Positions 7,407 through 11,414 of a DNA stretch of 11,414 nucleotides are shown here, in pieces. The first letter of the stretch is position 1. Each line of letters opens with the position of its first letter. The notes beneath the pieces are model-generated. The model was not told the origin of the DNA. It worked only from the letters and a program-made list of their open reading frames with translations, and searched no databases. The stretch is from positions 1 to 11,414 of the forward strand of contig CAZHVO010000031.1 in NCBI GenBank assembly GCA_964536195.1, read 5' to 3'. The translations under genes were made by a program, and so were the position numbers. This DNA comes from Susulua sp964536195 (GTDB lineage Bacteria; Omnitrophota; Gorgyraeia; Duberdicusellales; 4484-171).

Positions 7407-8529
7407 CTAAACTTTGCTTTTTTGTATTGTCTTCTTCCCCAACCACAGTTTCTTGCACTGAATTTTTATCCTTATTCAAAATTTTAGGACCAAAACGAAC
7501 AATATCATTGTAAAAGATAAAAACAATCAGAAGCATAAGAAAACCTAAACCTAGACGAGTTAAGTTATCTTCAACCTTCTCGCTTACCGGCTTACCTCTT
7601 ACCTTCTCTAGAAAAAAGAAGAGAAGGTGTCCGCCATCTAATACCGGTATAGGAAATAAATTTATGATTGATAAACTTATGCTCAAAGCTGCTACCAAAT
7701 GCAGGGTAGCTACGATCCCTATCTTTACCATCTCAGAAGTAATATAATAAATTCCCACTGGCCCGGCTACAGCCTCCTTAAAAGGAATTATTCCCAGAAT
7801 CATAAAGAGAAAACCCTTAATCACTAAAAAGGTAAGGTTGAATAAAGACTCAAATCCCTTAACTATGGCTTGAGGAAAGCCATACTTAATAATCTTTACC
7901 TGTGAAGAAGTACCTATACCTATTACCGATACACTTTTCTTCTTGCCAAAATCATCAGTTATCTCTTTCTGACGCAGAGGAATATTCAAGGATATAACTT
8001 CTCCTTCCCGCTCAATACGAAGATTAACTGCATCTTTGGCCTGATAAATCTCTTTGGCCATATCCATCCAATGTTGAACTTCCTTACCGTCTACAGCTAG
8101 AACTCTATCGCCAACTTGTACTCCGGCAGCTTGGGCTGGATAATCCTCTAGGACACTGCCAATTACAGAATCAGGATAAGGAAAACCAATCAAAGCAATA
8201 ATACAGAATATAAATAAAGCCAAAAAATAGTTAAATAAAGGTCCGGCAAAAACAATTTTTGATTTTATTCCTATCGGCTTTGATAAAAATTCATGCTCAA
8301 ATCCTTTATGTTCTTGGCGAGTATCTCCAGCCATCTTTACATAGCCACCGAGAGGGAAAGCGCAGACTACGAATTCTGTCTCTTTACCCTTCCTCTTAAA
8401 CAGAACCGGACCAAAACCTAAAGCAAACCTCTCTACCCTTACCCCTGAGCGCTTAGCGGCAATATAGTGCCCGAACTCATGAATTACAATTAAAACGCTA
8501 AAGATAACTCCAACTATAAGTAATCCCAT
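7399..8529 (-). CDS. rseP: RIP metalloprotease RseP (site-2 protease family)
   Basis: Zinc intramembrane protease of the inner membrane that cleaves membrane-bound substrates such as anti-sigma factors or signal-peptide remnants. The 376 residues begin with a membrane helix holding the active site HEFGH (17-21). Then follow FALGFGPVLF (35-44), FPLGGYVKMAGD (58-69), a second helix (about 93-117), one PDZ domain (about 120-185, with AAGVQVGDRVLAVDG), a connecting loop, two further helices and the second metal site NLFPIPVLDGGH (290-301, Asp 298). The tail (about 350-376) is hydrophilic and acidic. E. coli RseP has about 450 residues and two PDZ domains; this single-PDZ form is like Gram-positive RasP and many others. 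It starts 4 bases after the dxr stop, with AGAGG inside the end of dxr. No sigma/anti-sigma pair is nearby, so the substrate is unknown. Confidence 0.97.
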   Translation of the reverse strand: MGLLIVGVIFSVLIVIHEFGHYIAAKRSGVRVERFALGFGPVLFKRKGKETEFVVCAFPLGGYVKMAGDTRQEHKGFEHEFLSKPIGIKSKIVFAGPLFNYFLALFIFCIIALIGFPYPDSVIGSVLEDYPAQAAGVQVGDRVLAVDGKEVQHWMDMAKEIYQAKDAVNLRIEREGEVISLNIPLRQKEITDDFGKKKSVSVIGIGTSSQVKIIKYGFPQAIVKGFESLFNLTFLVIKGFLFMILGIIPFKEAVAGPVGIYYITSEMVKIGIVATLHLVAALSISLSIINLFPIPVLDGGHLLFFFLEKVRGKPVSEKVEDNLTRLGLGFLMLLIVFIFYNDIVRFGPKILNKDKNSVQETVVGEEDNTKKQSLDE

Positions 8530-8533
8530 AAAA

Positions 8534-9691
8534 TTACAACCTCTTTAAATACTCCTCTGCTCTTTTTCTTGCCCAATCATCCCAGAAAAAAACATCTCCG
8601 ATTCTCTTTATCTTACTAGATTTATAGTTTCCGAAAATTTTAACCATTACCTTATATATATCAATAAACTTTATTCTCCTTCTTAAAAAATAATCTATAG
8701 CGACTTCATCAACAGCATTCAGAATAACTAAAGAATTATCCTCTTTTTTTCCAGCCTGCAAGATTATCTTCAATAAAGGATAATCTTTATAATTAAGAGG
8801 TCTAAAATTATAAGCAAAACTACTCTTAAAATTCACCCCTTCCTTAGAATTAAGACGCTTAGGATACCAAAGAGCATGGGAAATTGGCATCTTCATATCC
8901 GGAGGGTAAAGACAAGCAAACAAAGTGTTATCTTTACACTCTAAGAGAGCATGAATTGCTGACTCTTTATGAAGAATAATGCCTATTTTTTCATAATCCA
9001 ATCCGAAGAAATAATGGGTCTCGATAACTTCAAAACCTTTATTGACTAAGGTAGCGCTATCTACAGTTACCCGCTTACCCATCTTCCAGGTAGGATGATC
9101 TAGAACTTTTCTCACCCCGACTCCAGCTAATCTGCCCTTACTATAACCAGCCAAGGCCCCTCCAGAAGCAGTAAGGTAAACTTTACGAAGATCATCTCGG
9201 CACCCCTTCTTGCCTCTTGCTCCAATAAGTTGAAAAAGAGCATTTATCTCACTATCTACAGGTAAAATTTGAGTATTAAATCTCTTAGCTCTGTTAAATA
9301 CCAATGGCCCGGCAGTAACGATGGACTCCTTATTAGCTAAAGCTATACGTTTACTATTAGCAATAGCTATTAAAAGAGGCTTTAGGGATGAAATCCCTGC
9401 GATAGCCATTACGGCAATGTCTGACTTAATAGAAGAAAATTCCTCTAAGCCTCTCTGACCAGAAAAAAGTCTAATGCCTTTGCTTAACCTCTCCTTTAAA
9501 CTCTTAGCTTTACCTTCATTCCTTAGACAAACAAAGGAGGGACGAAATTCCTTAATTTGACCATAGAGAGTATTAATATCCTTATTGGCACAAAGACCAA
9601 TAACCTTAAACTTAGCCTTATTCTCTCTAATTACACTTAAGGCATTCTTGCCAATAGAACCTGTTGAGCCAAATATTACTACTCTCTTCAT
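8534..9691 (-). CDS. dxr: 1-deoxy-D-xylulose 5-phosphate reductoisomerase, divergent
   Basis: First committed enzyme of the MEP pathway: NADPH-dependent rearrangement and reduction of DXP to methylerythritol phosphate. The 385 residues have the NADPH loop GSTGSIG (8-14), ALANKESIVTAG (117-128), the metal-binding PVDSE (144-148, Asp 146 and Glu 148), HPTWKMG (199-205), DSATLVNKGFEVIE (211-224, Glu 221 as third metal ligand) and PPDMKMPISHALWYPKR (263-279). Departures from the usual pattern are Ile 149 where DSEHNA has His, GGAL (177-180) for GGPF, HKES (241-244) for HPQS, and LNAVDE (324-329) for LNAANE. A purine run AAGAAGG directly abuts the ATG and an in-frame stop lies three codons upstream, so this start is the only reasonable one. 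The preceding 38-base gap after cdsA has only a weak 5-bp stem. Confidence 0.96.
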   Translation of the reverse strand: MKRVVIFGSTGSIGKNALSVIRENKAKFKVIGLCANKDINTLYGQIKEFRPSFVCLRNEGKAKSLKERLSKGIRLFSGQRGLEEFSSIKSDIAVMAIAGISSLKPLLIAIANSKRIALANKESIVTAGPLVFNRAKRFNTQILPVDSEINALFQLIGARGKKGCRDDLRKVYLTASGGALAGYSKGRLAGVGVRKVLDHPTWKMGKRVTVDSATLVNKGFEVIETHYFFGLDYEKIGIILHKESAIHALLECKDNTLFACLYPPDMKMPISHALWYPKRLNSKEGVNFKSSFAYNFRPLNYKDYPLLKIILQAGKKEDNSLVILNAVDEVAIDYFLRRRIKFIDIYKVMVKIFGNYKSSKIKRIGDVFFWDDWARKRAEEYLKRL

Positions 9692-9729
9692 CCTTCTTAA
9701 TTACAACCCTAATGTCGGGTTAGCCAAAT

Positions 9730-10521
9730 TTAACGCATCATTGTAAGATAGAGATAAAATGTAGGCGCTGTAAAAATTAAACTGTCGATAACATCAAGGA
9801 TCCCTCCCATACCGGGAAGAAGTTTTCCGGAGTCTTTGACCTGGCAATCTCTTTTAATAAGCGACTCAAAAAGATCACCTAATTGTGCAATTATAGCTAA
9901 GATTATAATCAGAAAGAACTTTCCCCAAAAATTAATACTGCCAATAAATAAAGAGAAAATAACTCCTACGCCTAAACTGGTAAAGAACCCCCCAATAGCT
10001 CCCTCTAAAGATTTCTTAGGACTTATTCTCTTAAGCAAACGAGTCTTACCAAATTTCTTACCCCAAAGATAAGCGCCAGTATCCGAAGATTTGGTCACTA
10101 AAATTAGGAATCCGGTAAGCATAGCTCCCTCGGGAAGCTGCCTTATCCGGATAAGAAATGAAAAACACCAAGATATATATATCACTCCAAAAACCGTAGC
10201 TGAAATAGATAGTATTGATTGATGGGCATCCTTCTTGGTCAACTCTGAGAGAAAGAGAATAAAAACACCAATAACTACAAATAAAAACTGCCACCCTTCT
10301 TGGATAGAAAAGCGAAAATATATGGTTATCGGAATAAGTATTCCCACCAAAAGCCCTAGGGGCTTAAACAGCCTTACTCCCTTCTTTTCAACCATATAGA
10401 AAAACTCATAAAGAGCAGCTAGAATTAATAGGCAACTAAATAACCCACACAGGGGGTAGTAAACCACACAGAATACAGCAAGTATACTCAAAATACTAAA
10501 GGGAAGTAATCTTTTCTCCAT
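9730..10521 (-). CDS. cdsA: Phosphatidate cytidylyltransferase (CDP-diglyceride synthase)
   Basis: Integral membrane enzyme that makes CDP-diacylglycerol from phosphatidic acid and CTP, the branch point for phospholipids. The 263 residues are mostly hydrophobic, with about seven or eight membrane segments. The C-terminal half holds KSSDTGAYLWGKKFGKTRLL (144-163), RISPKKSLEGAIGG (165-178), GDLFESLIKRDCQVKDSG (215-232) and PGMGGILDVIDS (236-247). The last two form the family signature SxxKRxxxxKDxGxxxPGHGGxxDRxD, but His is Met 238 and the DRxD arginine is Val 244; the metal-binding aspartates are kept. An AAGGA site lies four bases before the ATG. It follows uppS by 82 structured bases and precedes dxr by 38. 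Family assignment is firm. Confidence 0.96.
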   Translation of the reverse strand: MEKRLLPFSILSILAVFCVVYYPLCGLFSCLLILAALYEFFYMVEKKGVRLFKPLGLLVGILIPITIYFRFSIQEGWQFLFVVIGVFILFLSELTKKDAHQSILSISATVFGVIYISWCFSFLIRIRQLPEGAMLTGFLILVTKSSDTGAYLWGKKFGKTRLLKRISPKKSLEGAIGGFFTSLGVGVIFSLFIGSINFWGKFFLIIILAIIAQLGDLFESLIKRDCQVKDSGKLLPGMGGILDVIDSLIFTAPTFYLYLTMMR

Positions 10522-10534
10522 AAGTCCTTTTAAG

Positions 10535-10564
10535 ATCCTTCGACTCCTTTCAGTCGCTCAGGAT
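10535..10564. repeat. REP-like palindromic element between uppS and cdsA
   Basis: An imperfect palindrome with arms ATCCT/AGGAT (10535-10539, 10560-10564) and inner arms CGACT/AGTCG (10541-10545, 10552-10556) around a CCTTTC loop. On the minus strand it reads ATCCTGAGCGAC...GTCGAAGGATCTT. This resembles, from memory, a widespread intergenic palindrome with ends ATCCTGAGCGA and TCGAAGGATCT seen in many uncultured bacterial genomes. Only one copy is in the window, so repeat status cannot be shown here. Confidence 0.5.
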
Positions 10565-10570
10565 TAATTC

Positions 10571-10603
10571 GGCTACAGGCTTTTTCATAAAAAAGCCTAA
10601 GCC
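10571..10603 (-). repeat. Hairpin directly after the uppS stop codon
   Basis: A perfect 9-bp inverted repeat AGGCTTTTT/AAAAAGCCT (10577-10585 and 10590-10598) has a 4-base loop. It is extended by an outer GGCT/AGCC pair (10571-10574 and 10600-10603) across a small internal loop. It begins one base after the uppS TGA. No T-tract follows on either strand, so it is not a standard terminator; an mRNA processing or stability element, or a weak pause site, is more plausible. Confidence 0.7.
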
Positions 10604-11311
10604 TCATTGAACTGCTCCAAATCTCCTATCTCTTTGAGAATAAGCTTTTATTGCTTTATGTAATTGTTCTTTATTAAACTCGGGCCAAAAACAAGAGGTA
10701 AAATAAAGTTCACTATAGGCTAAGCTCCAAATTAAAAAATTGCTGATTCTCTTCTCACCAGAAGTTCTAATAAGTAAATCCGGTGCTGGAGTGGCACCCA
10801 AAGAAATATACTTATCAAATAACTTCTCGTCTATATCTTCCCAGGATATGCTCTTGTCTGCACACTTCTTGGCTACTCTTTTTGCCGCATTAACAATATC
10901 CCATTTTCCTCCATAATCTAGGGCTACATTAAAAGTAAAACTCTTATTATTCTCAGTAACATCTTCGGTCTTTCTTATCTCTTCGGTGACCTTTTTACTA
11001 AACCTATCTCTTCTACCAATTGCCCTAAACTTTATATCCTCTTTTACGAACTCTTTTCGGTAATCCTTTAAAAACTTAACCAGATGGGAAAAAATAAATT
11101 CTATTTCCTTTTTTGGCCTATTCCAATTCTCAGTAGAAAAAGCAAAGATGGTTAAAGCCTTCACTCCGATTTTTTTGGCTTCTTTAAGAATCTCCTTAAC
11201 TCTTTTTGCTCCTTGGCGATGGCCAACTATACGAGGCAACATCCTCTTTTTAGCCCACCTTCCATTTCCATCCATTATTATAGCTATATGATAAGGTACT
11301 TCAATCTTCAT
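10604..11311 (-). CDS. uppS: Isoprenyl transferase / undecaprenyl diphosphate synthase
   Basis: Cis-prenyltransferase that condenses isopentenyl diphosphate onto farnesyl diphosphate to make the C55 lipid carrier for peptidoglycan and other envelope polymers. With the start at 11311 the protein has 235 residues and opens MKIEVPYHIAIIMDGNGRWA. Catalytic Asp 14, His 31 (GHRQGAK), Glu 61 (FSTENWNRP), Arg 182 (RTSGE), Arg 188 and Ser 190 (RISNF) and Glu 201 (ELYF) keep one constant offset of 12 from E. coli UppS numbering as I recall it. An in-frame ATG at 11368 would add 19 residues, but that stretch reads through a terminator hairpin and looks unlike the family, so the shorter start is preferred. 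Neither start has a good ribosome binding site. The neighbouring MEP genes dxr and ispG supply its substrates. Confidence 0.94.
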   Translation of the reverse strand: MKIEVPYHIAIIMDGNGRWAKKRMLPRIVGHRQGAKRVKEILKEAKKIGVKALTIFAFSTENWNRPKKEIEFIFSHLVKFLKDYRKEFVKEDIKFRAIGRRDRFSKKVTEEIRKTEDVTENNKSFTFNVALDYGGKWDIVNAAKRVAKKCADKSISWEDIDEKLFDKYISLGATPAPDLLIRTSGEKRISNFLIWSLAYSELYFTSCFWPEFNKEQLHKAIKAYSQRDRRFGAVQ

Positions 11312-11332
11312 TCTAAATACTTTATCTAAAAT

Positions 11333-11356
11333 AAAAGGGGGCTTCTGCCCCCTTTT
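11333..11356 (-). terminator. Rho-independent terminator upstream of uppS
   Basis: A perfect 10-bp inverted repeat AAAAGGGGGC/GCCCCCTTTT encloses a 4-base loop. Read on the minus strand it is followed by TTTTATTTTA, the canonical GC stem plus T-tract. It should end the transcript of a gene lying beyond the right edge. The stem is symmetrical and could also work, less well, on the plus strand. It lies 21 bases before the preferred uppS start. Confidence 0.85.
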
Positions 11357-11414
11357 GTAAGAATACATTAACTAGTTTTACGGGTTAGTCTGTGCCGAGT
11401 TTCTGCTTCATTAA
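11357..11414 (-). other. 3' end of an unidentified upstream transcription unit
   Basis: Upstream of the terminator, the minus strand has an open frame of 14 codons reading NEAETRHRLTRKTS before a TAA at 11370-11368. The terminator directly after it argues that a transcript ends here, and the basic peptide could be the C terminus of a small or ribosomal protein. Fourteen open codons are also expected by chance, so the stretch may equally be the end of a non-coding RNA or a 3' untranslated region. I do not recognise it. Confidence 0.25.

Noticed and set aside
7601..7628. 9-bp inverted repeat ACCTTCTCT/AGAGAAGGT with a 10-base loop
   Set aside because: Inside rseP, encoding the conserved region just after LDGGH; no T-tract and no reason to see it as a regulatory signal.
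9705..9721. Small stem AACCC/GGGTT in the cdsA-dxr gap
   Set aside because: Only five base pairs with a 7-base loop and no T-tract; too weak to call a terminator.
10058..10294. Same-strand alternative frame of 78 codons inside cdsA
   Set aside because: Out-of-frame shadow of a membrane protein gene; cdsA is intact across it and no frameshift is needed.

Overview
This window is a run of ordinary housekeeping genes from an AT-rich bacterial genome. Every gene lies on the minus strand, so the operon reads from right to left: uppS, cdsA, dxr, rseP, ispG, a CpaF-type ATPase, proS, rimP, nusA, infB, trpS (cut by the left edge). From dxr to trpS the genes either overlap or sit no more than 15 bases apart, so this stretch looks like one cotranscribed unit. 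No plus-strand gene, tRNA, rRNA, CRISPR array, transposon or phage gene was seen.

The order follows the classic uppS-cdsA-dxr-rseP-proS-(polC)-rimP-nusA-(ylxR-ylxQ)-infB cluster, as recalled from Bacillus subtilis. The differences are that ispG and a cpaF-like gene lie between rseP and proS, polC, ylxR and ylxQ are absent, and trpS takes the place where rbfA usually follows infB. An RseP-type protease, a CpaF secretion ATPase and a CdsA with a divergent signature suggest an uncultured bacterium, perhaps a diderm of the Omnitrophota/PVC neighbourhood. That placement is a low-confidence inference.

Right edge (11312-11414): a strong Rho-independent terminator ends an upstream transcript only 21 bases before the preferred uppS start. 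Envelope block (6363-11311): UppS makes undecaprenyl diphosphate, CdsA makes CDP-diacylglycerol, Dxr and IspG are two steps of the MEP isoprenoid pathway that supplies UppS, and RseP is an intramembrane protease. The 82-base uppS-cdsA gap holds two hairpins, one resembling a dispersed palindromic repeat. Secretion ATPase (5125-6372): an isolated CpaF/TadA protein. Translation block (1-5109): a compact ProRS without an editing insertion, the ribosome maturation factor RimP, NusA, a compact IF2 and the start of TrpRS.

No new multi-gene system is evident. The points most worth a second look are substitutions at conserved positions in IspG and Dxr, the editing-domain-less ProRS with a four-cysteine knuckle, the orphan CpaF inside the operon, and the structured uppS-cdsA gap.
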